In this document: positions 5,508 through 13,454 of the stretch, piece after piece
Layout of the letters: each line of letters starts with the position of its first letter
How positions within the stretch are numbered: position 1 is the stretch's first letter
Assembly: GCA_023386365.1 (NCBI GenBank)
Contig: JAEWJX010000072.1
Coordinates: forward strand, 1 to 13,454
Direction: 5' to 3'
Length of the DNA: 13,454 bases
From: Actinomycetes bacterium
GTDB taxonomy: Bacteria; Actinomycetota; Actinomycetes; Actinomycetales; Microbacteriaceae
The notes under the pieces: model-generated
Databases searched by the model: none
The model's input: the letters and a program-made list of their open reading frames with translations, nothing else
Told to the model about the DNA's origin: nothing
Made by a program: the position numbers and the translations under genes

Positions 5508-7057
5508 ACCGCGCCCCACCGGTGGGTGCGGTCGGAGCCGATCGCCGCGACCCCCGCGGATGCGGTGTCGTCGAACAGCGCCGACGCGTCGGCCACGTCG
5601 ATCGCGCCGATCTCGGCGGTCACCGGACCCGCCACCGTGTGCACGCGGACGTGCGCCACCCGCAGCAACCGCTCGAGCGGTCCCTGGTGTGCGGCGACGC
5701 TCTGCGTGCGGGCCGTCGGCACGACCGAGAGCGTGCGCCAGATAGCGCCCTTGCGCAGGATCACCGCATCCGGATGCAGCAGGAACCCGTTGCGCCGCCA
5801 CGAGAACCAGCGCAGCACGGCCGCGCGCTTCGGCGACGTCGTGAAGCCGTCGTCGGGCCGGGATCGGGCGAGCCCGCTCTCGATGAGCTCCCGGGTCTCG
5901 TCGGTGACCAGGTCGGGCAGCACCAGCTCGAGCACCTTCAGCACGTCGGCGCGCGACCCCACCGGCAGGATCGTCGTCTTCTGCTGGGCCGCCGCATTCG
6001 GGGTGGCCGACTGGGAGGCGAGGTTGACCTGCACCATCCACCAGTCGGCGGGCCGCCACAGCAGCTCCTGGGTGATCTGCACGGCGTGGATGCGCCCGGG
6101 AGGCAGGGTCTCGTTCGTGGTCGACAGCAGACCGAAGCCCACCCGCACCCCGTCGGGGGTCGCGGCGATCGAGTACCGCAGCGACTTCACGACGCGGTTC
6201 ACGGCGTAGGAGCCGAAACCGAAGAGCGTCGGGATGATGGCGAAGAACACCCAGCTGCCGGCATCCGTCGTGGTCATCACGACCACGAGCACGGCGATGG
6301 TGATGACGAAGAAGATCGTCGTGGAACTGAGCACGGTCGAGCCGATGAGACGGCCGGCCTTCATCGTCACCACCGACTGCGGCAGGGCGAGGGTGGGGTC
6401 GAGCTCGGGGGCTGTGAACTCGGCCAGGCGCTGGCGTGCCACGTCGCTCAGACCCGCACGGTGCGCGGCGGCGCCGGCTTCCGCATCCGCATCCGTGGCG
6501 GGCGGGGCGTCGGCCTCCGCTGCGCGGGATCGGATGCCGGACGCGCGCCGCAGGATCTCGGCGCGCAGCCCGTCGGCGTTGGCGCCGGTCAGGTACGACA
6601 GCTCGACGTTCGCATCCGATCCGGCGGTGCTCAGTTCGAGCTTCGCCGCACCGAAGATGCGCGCGAACAGGGGCCGCGCCACGTTGATGCCCTGCACCCG
6701 GTCGAGGCGTGCCTTGCGGTGCGAGCGGAAGATGACGCCCGAGCGCACCTCCACCACCTCGTCGGTGATGCGGAACGTGTGCATGCGCCACGACAGCCAG
6801 AACAGCGCGATGATCAGCACCAGCACCCCGACCGTGATCAGTAGCGCGATCACGAGGTAGCGCTCGAGCACGATCGAGATCGGGTCCTCGGTGCAGAACT
6901 CCTCCGGGCATTCGAGGCCGGGCACGAAGATCTCCAGCAGCCGCTCGCGCAGGTTCGCGATCACGACGCCGAGGATCGCGATGAACGCGATCCCGCCCTT
7001 CAGCAGCGGTGTGGCGGGATGGAGCCGGTGCCACTCGCCGTCGGCGAGCTGGGTCAC
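5504..7057 (-). CDS. Large bacterial-PH-domain membrane protein (YdbT-like)
   Basis: The 517-residue protein has hydrophobic spans at about 19-36, 66-90, 240-261 and 267-286. Between and after them lie repeated bacterial PH (DUF304) units: one after 92 (FRITDEVVEVRSGVIFRSHR, then RVQGINVARPLFARIFGAAK at 120-139), a second from about 294 (GRIHAVQITQELLWRPADWW, 321-340) and a third from about 424 (LHPDAVILRKGAIWRTLSVV, 427-446). An Ala/Asp-rich linker spans 178-200. The first outside loop contains Cys50 and Cys55. GTG at 7057 overlaps the stop of the smaller PH protein. In Bacillus such YdbS-YdbT pairs contribute to resistance to some membrane-active peptides; a comparable envelope role here is an inference. 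Confidence 0.88.
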   Translation of the reverse strand: MTQLADGEWHRLHPATPLLKGGIAFIAILGVVIANLRERLLEIFVPGLECPEEFCTEDPISIVLERYLVIALLITVGVLVLIIALFWLSWRMHTFRITDEVVEVRSGVIFRSHRKARLDRVQGINVARPLFARIFGAAKLELSTAGSDANVELSYLTGANADGLRAEILRRASGIRSRAAEADAPPATDADAEAGAAAHRAGLSDVARQRLAEFTAPELDPTLALPQSVVTMKAGRLIGSTVLSSTTIFFVITIAVLVVVMTTTDAGSWVFFAIIPTLFGFGSYAVNRVVKSLRYSIAATPDGVRVGFGLLSTTNETLPPGRIHAVQITQELLWRPADWWMVQVNLASQSATPNAAAQQKTTILPVGSRADVLKVLELVLPDLVTDETRELIESGLARSRPDDGFTTSPKRAAVLRWFSWRRNGFLLHPDAVILRKGAIWRTLSVVPTARTQSVAAHQGPLERLLRVAHVRVHTVAGPVTAEIGAIDVADASALFDDTASAGVAAIGSDRTHRWGAV

Positions 7058-7593
7058 AGCCCGGCCCGCCGGGTCTCCGCGAGCGCCACCAGGTGGTCAC
7101 GCAGCTGTTCGGCCTCCTCGAGGGGGAGGCCCGGGATGACGACGCCGGTGGCGGCGGCCGCGGTGACGAGCTTCAGTTCGGCGAGACCCACGGCGCGCGC
7201 GAGCGGTCCGCGCGTGATGTCGACCAACTGCATCCGGCCGTACGGCACGGCCACGAAACGCTGGAACATGATGCCGCGGCGGAACAGCAGGTCGTCGTCG
7301 CGCAGGCGGTAGCCGATCGACCGCACCCGGCGCGGGGTGACGATGAGCGTCGCGAGCATGATCGCCCCGACCGCGATCGGCAGCGCCCACCACCAGGTGC
7401 CCCAGTCGAGCAACCACGCGGGCAGGCTCGAGGCGAACGTCATCACGGCACCCCACACCAGCGTGCTGACGACGTCGACCACCACGTACTTCGACGACAC
7501 CCGGCGCCACTCACCGGGCACGGGGTCGAGGCGCGAAGTCGGCGGGGTCGGTTCGGCGGTGGTCTGGGGGCCGGGCGCGGCGTCGTCGGTCAC
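7054..7593 (-). CDS. Small bacterial-PH-domain membrane protein (YdbS-like)
   Basis: The 179-residue product has a proline/threonine-rich cytoplasmic N-terminus (1-27), two hydrophobic spans (about 38-55 and 65-86) and one C-terminal PH (DUF304) unit. The PH unit runs through IGYRLRDDDLLFRRGIMFQR, YGRMQLVDITRGPLARAVGL and PGLPLEEAEQLRDHL. This is the standard YdbS plan, partner of the larger YdbT-like protein that follows with a GTGA overlap. The GTG at 7593 lies 6 nt after a TAGCGT -10-like hexamer and has no good Shine-Dalgarno, so a leaderless start is plausible. It lies 23 nt downstream of the LacI gene. The molecular role is unknown; the two proteins probably form a membrane complex. Confidence 0.88.
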   Translation of the reverse strand: MTDDAAPGPQTTAEPTPPTSRLDPVPGEWRRVSSKYVVVDVVSTLVWGAVMTFASSLPAWLLDWGTWWWALPIAVGAIMLATLIVTPRRVRSIGYRLRDDDLLFRRGIMFQRFVAVPYGRMQLVDITRGPLARAVGLAELKLVTAAAATGVVIPGLPLEEAEQLRDHLVALAETRRAGL

Positions 7594-7605
7594 GTCCCCA
7601 CGCTA
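7594..7605 (-). promoter_or_regulatory. Candidate leaderless promoter for the PH/panC/lysS block
   Basis: On the minus strand TAGCGT (7605-7600) matches the actinobacterial -10 consensus TAnnnT and is followed by GGGGAC and then the GTG at 7593. Transcription would begin at or next to the start codon. No TTGACA-like -35 is seen 16-18 nt upstream, which is common for such promoters. It would let the housekeeping genes be expressed independently of the sugar operon upstream. Confidence 0.45.
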
Positions 7606-7616
7606 CCCGGGCGCGG

Positions 7617-8630
7617 TCACGCGCGGGGCGGCGCCACCGACTCGCGCACCACGAGGCGGGTCGGCAGAAGCACCACCTGCGGCGCGGCGCCCGCGAGGGT
7701 CTCGCTGGCGACCCGCAGCACCTCGCTGCCGAGCCGGTCCCAGTCCTGCGCGATGGTGGTCAGCGGCGGGTCGAAGTCGACCGCCTCCTCGATGTCGTCG
7801 AATCCGACGATCGAGACATCCTGCGGAATCCGCAATCCGGCTTCGGCGCACGCGCGATACGCACCGAGCGCCATCTGATCGTTGGCGGTGAAGATCGCCG
7901 TCGGGTAGTCGGCGGGGTCGTTCGACTCCAGCATCGCGCGCACTGCCAGGTAGCCGGAGTGGGCCGACCAGTCGCCGCGCATCGGCTCCGGCACCTCGCG
8001 CCCCTCTTCGCGCAGCACCCGAGCCCACGTCTCCTCACGGCGTGCCGAGAAGAAGGAGCCCACGGCACCGGTCACGTGGTGCACCGTGCGGTGTCCGGCC
8101 TCCAGCAGGTGCCGCACGGCGGCCTCGCTTCCGCCGATTTGGTCGGAGTCGATCGCCGACAGGTCGGGGTTGCTCTGCGGTCCGTTGAGGATGGCGCGCA
8201 TACCGGAGGGGATGCGGATCGGGGTGTCGAACTCCACCTGCGAGGTGAGGATGGTCACGATCACGTCGACCGCCATCTCCTCCAATCGGGTGAAGGTGCC
8301 GCTCGTCGCGAAGCCTTCCGCCGCGTTGATCGGCATCAGCATGGTGGCGTAGCCGTTGCGGGCCGCGTGCTCCGACACCGCCTCGACGGTGCGCCGGGTG
8401 CCGACGGCGTGCAGCCCCTGGTACACGATGCCGATCGTCTTGTAGCTGCCGCGGCGCATCGCCCGGGCGGCGAGGTTCGGCCGGTAGCCGAGCTCCCGCA
8501 TCACCCCGAGCACGTGCGCGCGCGTCGTCTCGTTGACGTTCGGTTCGCCGTTGGCGACCCGCGACACCGTCTGCAGAGACAGTCCCGCCATCTGGGCGAC
8601 GTCCCGCATGGAAGGACGCCGCGTTTCCAT
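7617..8630 (-). CDS. LacI-family transcriptional repressor
   Basis: The 337-residue regulator carries the LacI helix-turn-helix near the N-terminus (MRDVAQMAGLSLQTVSRVAN, 8-27), VNETTRAHVLGVMRELGYRP (32-51) and the hinge helix NLAARAMRR (52-60). A periplasmic-binding-protein-like effector domain follows, with TANDQMALGAYRACAEAG and IPQDVSIVGFDDIEEAVDFD. ATG at 8630 is chosen because the frame upstream (to 8732) lies inside lacZ and adds residues before the conserved N-terminus. GGGGG precedes it at about 6 nt. The beta-galactosidase stop is 1 nt upstream (TGA-C-ATG), so it is expressed with the sugar genes and probably represses them in the absence of a galactoside. Its operator is not in the window. 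The inducer is not readable from sequence. Confidence 0.95.
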   Translation of the reverse strand: METRRPSMRDVAQMAGLSLQTVSRVANGEPNVNETTRAHVLGVMRELGYRPNLAARAMRRGSYKTIGIVYQGLHAVGTRRTVEAVSEHAARNGYATMLMPINAAEGFATSGTFTRLEEMAVDVIVTILTSQVEFDTPIRIPSGMRAILNGPQSNPDLSAIDSDQIGGSEAAVRHLLEAGHRTVHHVTGAVGSFFSARREETWARVLREEGREVPEPMRGDWSAHSGYLAVRAMLESNDPADYPTAIFTANDQMALGAYRACAEAGLRIPQDVSIVGFDDIEEAVDFDPPLTTIAQDWDRLGSEVLRVASETLAGAAPQVVLLPTRLVVRESVAPPRA

Positions 8631-8631
8631 G

Positions 8632-11600
8632 TCAGACCCCCGTGAATCCGAATCGGAAGCGGAGCGTGCCCGTGCTGGGCAGCCGATACTGAGGAAGTGT
8701 ACGGGCACCCCACGAGTCGTCGCCCGCGACACCCCGCCGCATGAGGGCAGGCCGCAGCACGGTGCGCACGATCGGGGGCAGCTCGTTCGGGTGCCGGGCC
8801 GCTTCGACTTCGTCGGGCGACCACGGCAGAGCCGAGAACTCCATGCCGCTTTCGGAGTCGAGGCGGATGCCGACCCCGCGCGCGTCCGTCACCTCGGCCC
8901 AGCGCACGCCGGTGCGGTTGCCCGCCTCCTGCGGCCGCAGGTACGGGGTGAGCGCGGTCGCGACCGAGGTCTCGTACACCCCGAGACGCGCACCCGCCCG
9001 GCGGTCCACGTAGCTCTCCTCGGGACCTTCGCCGTACCAGCGCCAACGGTCGAGCGCGTGGGCGGTGGTGATGAGCGTGCCGAACTCGGGCAGGTCGGGG
9101 GTGGTTCCGTCGAGTCGCATCGTCTGGAACACCTCGACGCGACCGGAGGTGTCGACCCGGTACGCGAGTTCGCAGATCGCCGTCACCCCGGGCAGGCGGT
9201 AGCGGTAGGCGGCCGTGATCGCGCCGTCGTCGCCGACCGTCACGACGGGGTCCCGGGATTCGGGGAGCCCCCGCAGGTAGCGGCTCGCGATGAGCCACGC
9301 GCCGTCTTCACCCGGCCCGCCCCATCCGCGTTCGTTCGCTGTCGGGGCGTGCCAGAAGTTCGGCCGCACGATGTCGCCCAGCAGCTCACGCCCGCCGTCG
9401 ATGCTGTCACCGAAACGGTACGAGCTGAGGCCGCCGTGCAGCCGCGAGAACAGGATGTGGAAGCGCTCGCCGTGCACACCGGTGTTGTGGATGCCGTGCA
9501 CGAGCCGCAGGGGCGCGGCCGAGACCAGCGCGGGCGGCGCCCAAGATCCGAAGACCCCCTGCCCCCACGCCACCTCGTGGCCGGCGTCCGCCCATGCGGT
9601 GGCGTCGCGCAGCAGGAACGAGACCTGCACCGCGTACTCGCCCGGCTCCGACGGGATCGCGAACGGCAGCGCGTACCGCGCCTTCTCGCCCGGCGCGACA
9701 TCCGTCTCGACGGTGGCCGCCTCGAGCACCTCGCCCTCGCGGGCCAGCGTCACCCGGCACTCGTACGCCGACGATCGGGTGGCGAGCAGGCGGCTCTCGA
9801 CGGTGAACCCGTCCGCCACCACGGTCACGTTCAGCCCCTGGTAGAGCTTCGTCACCTCCTGCGCCTTCGGCGTCGGGCTGTGGTCGGCGAAGAAGATGCC
9901 GTTGCCGCAGAAGTCCGCGTCGTGCGGTGCCTCACCGGTGTCGCCGCCGTAGCCGAAGTAGTGCCGGCCGTGCACGTCGACGAGAGCGATCGCCTGGTCG
10001 GCGAAGTCCCAGATGAAGCCGCCCTGGAAGCGCGGCTCACGGTACGCCAGGTCGAGGTACTCGCCGACACCGCCGAACGAGTTGCCCATGGCGTGGGCGT
10101 ACTCGCACAGGATCATCGGCTTGCCGGGATGCTCGGCCAGGTACGACTCGATCTTCGCGGCGGGCGTGTACATGCGGCTCAGCACGTCGGTCGTGTCGGG
10201 GTACCGCGGGTCCCAGTCGACGCCCTCGTAGTGCACGGGGCGGGTGTCGTTCGCACGGAACCAGTCGGCGACGTCGCGGATGTTGGTGCCGCCGTACGAC
10301 TCGTTGCCGCACGACCAGATCACGACGCTGGGGTGGTTCTTGTCCCGCTCGAGCATGCTCGCGGCGCGGTCCAACAGCGCCGGCGACCATTCGGCACGGT
10401 CGCCCGGCGTCGCCTCCTCGTCTTCACCGCCGAGGTAGCGGATGCGGTCCCACAGCCCGTGCGTCTCGAGGTTCATCTCGTCGATCACGAAGAAGCCGTA
10501 CCGGTCGGCGAGCTCGTAGAAGAACGAGTTGTTCGGGTAGTGGCTGGTGCGGATGGCGTTCACGTTGATGCGCTTGAGCGCCTGCATGTCGGCCTCGGTC
10601 TGCTCCCGCGTCATGACGCGGCCCTGCAGCCCGAACTCGTGGCGGTTGACGCCGTTGAAGACGATGCGCCGGCCATTGAGCTTCATGAGGCCGTCTTCGA
10701 TGGCGAAGCGGCGGATGCCGACGGGCTGCGGGATCACCTCGGTGACCACCCCGGCGGCGTCATGCACCTCGAGCACGAGCGTGTACAGCTCCGGCGATTC
10801 GGGGCTCCACAGGCGCGGCCCGTCGACCCGGATGGCGAGGGTGCCGTCGGGCTGCGCGGCCAGTTCGCCCACCCCGTCGAGGCGCGCGGTCACGAGGCCG
10901 CCGCCGGCGAGCGCGACCGCGAGGCGCACCTCCGCCGACGACAGGTCGGCGGAGAGGTCGACGCTCACCCGCAGGTCCTCGACGTGGGCCCGCGGACGCC
11001 GCCGCAGCACCACATCCCGGAACAGGCCCGAGAAGCGGTACATGTCCTGGTCTTCCAGCCACGACCCGCTGCTCCACTTGATCACCTGCGCCGCGATCCG
11101 GTTCTCGCCCGGGACGAGCGCGTCGGTCACGTCGAACTCCGACGGCGTGAAGCTGTCGGTGGCGTAGCCCACATAGGTGCCGTTGCACCACACCGCGATG
11201 GCACTCTCGGCACCCTCGAACACGATCGACACCCGCTCGCCCGCCTCCAACGGGCGGTCGAGTTCGAACCCGCGCACATACGTCGCGACCGGGTTGAAGA
11301 GGGTCGGGATCTCCCCCGGCTCCACCTGCTCCTGGCCGTCCCACGGGTACTGCACGTTCACGTACTGCGCGCGGTCGTAGCCCTGCAGCTGGATGTGCGC
11401 CGGCACCGGGATGTCATCCCAGCCGCTTGCGTCGAAGTCGGCCGCCTCGAACCCCTCCACCGTGTCGGCGGGGCTCGGCGCGTAGTGGAACTTCCACACC
11501 CCGCTCAGCAGCTGCTCGTACCCGCTGCTCCCGGATGCCGCTTCCGCCGCATCCCGGAACCAGCGGTGGTCCGAGTGGGCCGGCGTGCGGCGGTCGGCGA

Positions 11601-11640
11601 CGAACCGCGGGTCGGCGACCCGCGTCAGATCCAAACTCAC
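8632..11640 (-). CDS. lacZ: Beta-galactosidase, glycoside hydrolase family 2
   Basis: The 1002-residue enzyme has the full LacZ-type five-domain length. It shows the sugar-binding N-terminal domain (GVWKFHYAPS, NVQYPWDGQE at 95-104), the catalytic barrel with VNRHEFG (331-337) and RTSHYPNNSFFYELAD (364-379), acid/base Glu447 in WSCGNES, nucleophile Glu513 in ILCEYAHAMGNS, and GGFIWDFADQ (540-549). The C-terminal beta-sandwich ends with the WYGEGPEESYVDR region (868-880) and Trp940 in SALPWSP. No signal peptide, so it cleaves imported galactosides in the cytoplasm. GTG at 11640 overlaps the permease stop as GTGA, with GGGAG 7 nt upstream. The frame stays open beyond 11640 only inside the permease gene. 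Lactose is the obvious substrate; other beta-galactosides are equally possible. Confidence 0.97.
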   Translation of the reverse strand: MSLDLTRVADPRFVADRRTPAHSDHRWFRDAAEAASGSSGYEQLLSGVWKFHYAPSPADTVEGFEAADFDASGWDDIPVPAHIQLQGYDRAQYVNVQYPWDGQEQVEPGEIPTLFNPVATYVRGFELDRPLEAGERVSIVFEGAESAIAVWCNGTYVGYATDSFTPSEFDVTDALVPGENRIAAQVIKWSSGSWLEDQDMYRFSGLFRDVVLRRRPRAHVEDLRVSVDLSADLSSAEVRLAVALAGGGLVTARLDGVGELAAQPDGTLAIRVDGPRLWSPESPELYTLVLEVHDAAGVVTEVIPQPVGIRRFAIEDGLMKLNGRRIVFNGVNRHEFGLQGRVMTREQTEADMQALKRINVNAIRTSHYPNNSFFYELADRYGFFVIDEMNLETHGLWDRIRYLGGEDEEATPGDRAEWSPALLDRAASMLERDKNHPSVVIWSCGNESYGGTNIRDVADWFRANDTRPVHYEGVDWDPRYPDTTDVLSRMYTPAAKIESYLAEHPGKPMILCEYAHAMGNSFGGVGEYLDLAYREPRFQGGFIWDFADQAIALVDVHGRHYFGYGGDTGEAPHDADFCGNGIFFADHSPTPKAQEVTKLYQGLNVTVVADGFTVESRLLATRSSAYECRVTLAREGEVLEAATVETDVAPGEKARYALPFAIPSEPGEYAVQVSFLLRDATAWADAGHEVAWGQGVFGSWAPPALVSAAPLRLVHGIHNTGVHGERFHILFSRLHGGLSSYRFGDSIDGGRELLGDIVRPNFWHAPTANERGWGGPGEDGAWLIASRYLRGLPESRDPVVTVGDDGAITAAYRYRLPGVTAICELAYRVDTSGRVEVFQTMRLDGTTPDLPEFGTLITTAHALDRWRWYGEGPEESYVDRRAGARLGVYETSVATALTPYLRPQEAGNRTGVRWAEVTDARGVGIRLDSESGMEFSALPWSPDEVEAARHPNELPPIVRTVLRPALMRRGVAGDDSWGARTLPQYRLPSTGTLRFRFGFTGV

Positions 11641-12455
11641 TTGATGGCTCCCGTGATTCCTTCGGCGAACGAACGCTGCAGCAGCAGGAAGACGATGACC
11701 GTCGGCAGCGACGCCAGCAGCACGGCCAGCATCAGCACGCCATAGTCGGTCACGTATCCCGCGCTCAGGTTGACGATGAGCATCGGCATCGTCTGAACCT
11801 CGTTCTTGATGAGGATGACGCGCGGCCACAGGTAGTTGTTCCACGCGGTCATGAAGGTGATGACGCCGGCCGCGGCGAACGTGGCCCGCATCGTCGGCAC
11901 GTAGATGCGCGCGAAGATCGACACCTCGTTGAGTCCGTCGACGCGGGCCGCCTCGAGGATCTCGCTGGGGAACGCGCGCGACGACTGCCGGAACAGCAGG
12001 ATCAGCAGCGGCGTCGAGATCGCCGGGATGATCACCGCGAACAGCGAGTTCACGAGGCCGAGCTTCGCGAACACCTGGAACAGGGGGATCATCGTCGCGG
12101 CGAACGGGATCATGATCGCGAGCAGCAGGACGCCCATCATGATGTCCTTGCCGCGCGAGTGATACACCTCGAAGCCGTAGCCGGCGATCGAGCACACGAT
12201 CAGCGCCAGCACGGTGGTGCCCGCCGCGATCAGGAACGAGCTGAGCATCGCCGCGCCCACATCCTGCTGCGAGAACAGCTTGCCGATGTTGTTCAGCAGC
12301 TCGCCGCCGGGCAGCAGCTTCGACGCCAGCACGTCCTGGCTGGTGTTCGTGGCCGACACCGCCATGAAGTACAGGGGCAGGAGCGAGAAGATCGTGAAGA
12401 TCCCGAGGAACAGGTAGCCGGGCACATCCCGGAGGCGCCTAATCACGCTTGTCAC
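11637..12455 (-). CDS. ABC sugar transporter permease, MalG/LacG type
   Basis: The 272-residue inner-membrane subunit has about six hydrophobic spans (near 13-33, 70-93, 106-128, 136-156, 192-208 and 238-260). The permease EAA loop is EAARVDGLNEVSIFARIYVP (168-187), which docks on the ATPase. MIPFAATMIPLFQVF (115-129) and TAWNNYLWPRVIL (203-215) are typical of carbohydrate-uptake (CUT1) permeases. The GTG at 12455 overlaps the partner permease by 17 nt; a second GTG at 12446 (codon 4) is equally plausible because GAAGG sits 3 nt before the first and 12 nt before the second. The gene lies between the other permease and lacZ, so galactoside import is the likely task. The ATPase may be encoded elsewhere, as is common with a shared MsiK-type subunit in actinobacteria. 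Confidence 0.95.
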   Translation of the reverse strand: MTSVIRRLRDVPGYLFLGIFTIFSLLPLYFMAVSATNTSQDVLASKLLPGGELLNNIGKLFSQQDVGAAMLSSFLIAAGTTVLALIVCSIAGYGFEVYHSRGKDIMMGVLLLAIMIPFAATMIPLFQVFAKLGLVNSLFAVIIPAISTPLLILLFRQSSRAFPSEILEAARVDGLNEVSIFARIYVPTMRATFAAAGVITFMTAWNNYLWPRVILIKNEVQTMPMLIVNLSAGYVTDYGVLMLAVLLASLPTVIVFLLLQRSFAEGITGAIK

Positions 12456-13392
12456 CGACCTTCAGCTGAATGAACGCGAGAATCGCGACGAGGATGAGGA
12501 TCACGTAGGCGAGAGCCGCCCCGTATCCGAAGTTGGGGTTGCGCTGGAACGAGACCTCGTAGAGGTAGTGCGACATCGACATGGTCCCGTAGGCGGGTCC
12601 GCCTCGGGTCAGCGCCCACGACTCGTCGAACAGCTGCAGGGTGCCGTTGGTCGACATGATCGCGGTGAGCAGGATGATGGGGCGCAGCTGCGGCACCGTC
12701 ACCCGCCAGAACACCTGGAAGCCGTTCGCGCCGTCCATGCGGGCCGCCTCGATCGTGGAGCGGTCGATGTTCTGCAGGCCGGCGAGGAAGAAGATCATGT
12801 TGAAGCCGGTCCAGCGCCACAGCAGGCCCAGGATGAGCACCGCCTTCGCGGTGGTGGGGTCGCCGAGCCAGTTGACGGGCGCGACACCGAAGTTCGCGAG
12901 GAAGTCGTTCACGAACCCATCGTTGGCGAACATGGTGCGGAAGACGAGCGAGTAGGCGACGAGCGAGACCGCCGCCGGCAGGAAGATCGCGGTGCGCCAG
13001 AAGGCCTTCCACTTGAGGCGCGGGTTGTTGAGCACGTTCGCCAGGATCAGCGCCATCATCAGCATGATGGGCACCTGGATGATCAGGTAGATGAAGGTGT
13101 TGCCGAGCGTCTGCTTGAAGATCTCGTCACCCATCAGGCGCGAGTAGTTGTACCAGAGCGGGTCGGCCCAGTCGAGGCGGGTGCCGCGGCCGGTCTGCAG
13201 CGACAGGAAGAACGCCTGGATCATCGGCACGAAGCTCACCAGCAGGATGAGGATCGCGGCCGGCAGCAGGAACGCCCAGCCGGTCAGGTTGTGGCGTCGG
13301 TCGGTGCCGAGCCATTTGCGGTCGTCGCGCCGGGGGTTCTTCCGCCCGCGCTCGCCGCTCGCCTTCTCGGGCGTCGCGGTCAGTGCAGTCAC
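12439..13392 (-). CDS. ABC sugar transporter permease, MalF/LacF type
   Basis: The 317-residue protein has a basic cytoplasmic N-terminus (about 1-36, rich in Lys and Arg) and six hydrophobic spans (near 38-62, 98-121, 133-153, 184-205, 236-250 and 290-309). The EAA loop is EAARMDGANGFQVFWRVTVP (215-234). WADPLWYNYSRLM (75-87), LTRGGPAYGT (261-270) and LYEVSFQRNPNFGYGAALAY (277-296) are familiar from CUT1 sugar permeases. It would pair with the following permease as the membrane core of an importer. GTG at 13392 is preceded by TGAGGT (13404-13399) about 6 nt away. The gene upstream, probably the sugar-binding lipoprotein, lies outside the window. Confidence 0.95.
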   Translation of the reverse strand: MTALTATPEKASGERGRKNPRRDDRKWLGTDRRHNLTGWAFLLPAAILILLVSFVPMIQAFFLSLQTGRGTRLDWADPLWYNYSRLMGDEIFKQTLGNTFIYLIIQVPIMLMMALILANVLNNPRLKWKAFWRTAIFLPAAVSLVAYSLVFRTMFANDGFVNDFLANFGVAPVNWLGDPTTAKAVLILGLLWRWTGFNMIFFLAGLQNIDRSTIEAARMDGANGFQVFWRVTVPQLRPIILLTAIMSTNGTLQLFDESWALTRGGPAYGTMSMSHYLYEVSFQRNPNFGYGAALAYVILILVAILAFIQLKVGDKRD

Positions 13393-13454
13393 TCTCGCAC
13401 CTCAGTCCTCATCGTCTGTGTGGGGTGTGTGTCGTGGGTGGGGCATGACGCGGG
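13393..13454 (-). promoter_or_regulatory. Leader upstream of the permease genes
   Basis: These 62 nt hold the ribosome-binding site TGAGGT and a CA-rich stretch (minus-strand ACACACACCCCACACAG). No -10/-35 pair and no LacI-type palindrome are visible, so the operon promoter probably lies further upstream. A gene ending just outside the window would be consistent with this. Confidence 0.3.

Noticed and set aside
5508..7100. Upstream extension of the DUF2520 frame
   Set aside because: It lies inside the large PH-protein gene in another frame and is Arg/Pro-rich. The Rossmann fold begins just after the GTG at 5507.
8533..11745. Plus-strand open frame of 1070 codons opposite lacZ
   Set aside because: An antisense shadow of a clear GH2 enzyme. 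The product is His/Arg/Val-rich with no recognisable domain.
13389..13412. Seven-codon frame whose TGA overlaps the permease GTG
   Set aside because: Too short to distinguish from chance, and the stretch is explained by the ribosome-binding site of the permease.

Overview
This 13.4 kb window comes from a high-GC actinobacterium, most likely a member of the Microbacteriaceae (Microbacterium or a close relative). The grounds are strong G/C bias at third codon positions, mostly GTG start codons joined by GTGA stop/start overlaps, a DUF7882-type small protein (a family I associate with Microbacteriaceae), and the actinobacterial order DUF2520 protein - panC - lysS. No tRNA, rRNA, CRISPR array, transposase or phage gene was seen.

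Layout. Bases 1-827 carry two small plus-strand genes of unknown function (60 and 82 residues), preceded by palindrome-rich, promoter-like DNA. From 828 to the right edge every supported gene is on the minus strand, so the reading order runs from high to low coordinates. The right end (13392 down to 8632) is a beta-galactoside utilisation cluster: two ABC sugar-transporter permeases and a 1002-residue GH2 beta-galactosidase, followed 1 nt later by a LacI-type repressor. The substrate-binding protein and any operator probably lie beyond the right edge. The next block (7593 to 2449) holds two bacterial-PH-domain membrane proteins (YdbS/YdbT-like), a Rossmann/DUF2520 protein, pantothenate synthetase (panC) and lysyl-tRNA synthetase (lysS). 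Adjacent genes there overlap by 4 nt or lie 6 nt apart. Downstream of lysS come three very small single-span membrane proteins (43, 30 and 59 residues), then an SDR-family oxidoreductase and the DUF7882 protein.

How the parts work together. The sugar cluster would import a galactoside and hydrolyse it in the cytoplasm under control of the LacI repressor. The housekeeping block links coenzyme A precursor synthesis, lysine tRNA charging and envelope proteins. Only 23 nt separate lacI from the housekeeping block, but that gap holds a leaderless-type promoter that could separate the two. No clearly new multi-gene system is evident. The most notable signals are the micro-membrane genes behind lysS, a recurring promoter-like architecture (a CAA plus C/G run, 27 nt, then a -10-like hexamer) upstream of three small genes, a nested inverted repeat at 86-142, and a DUF2520 protein coupled to panC whose C-terminal domain looks diverged.
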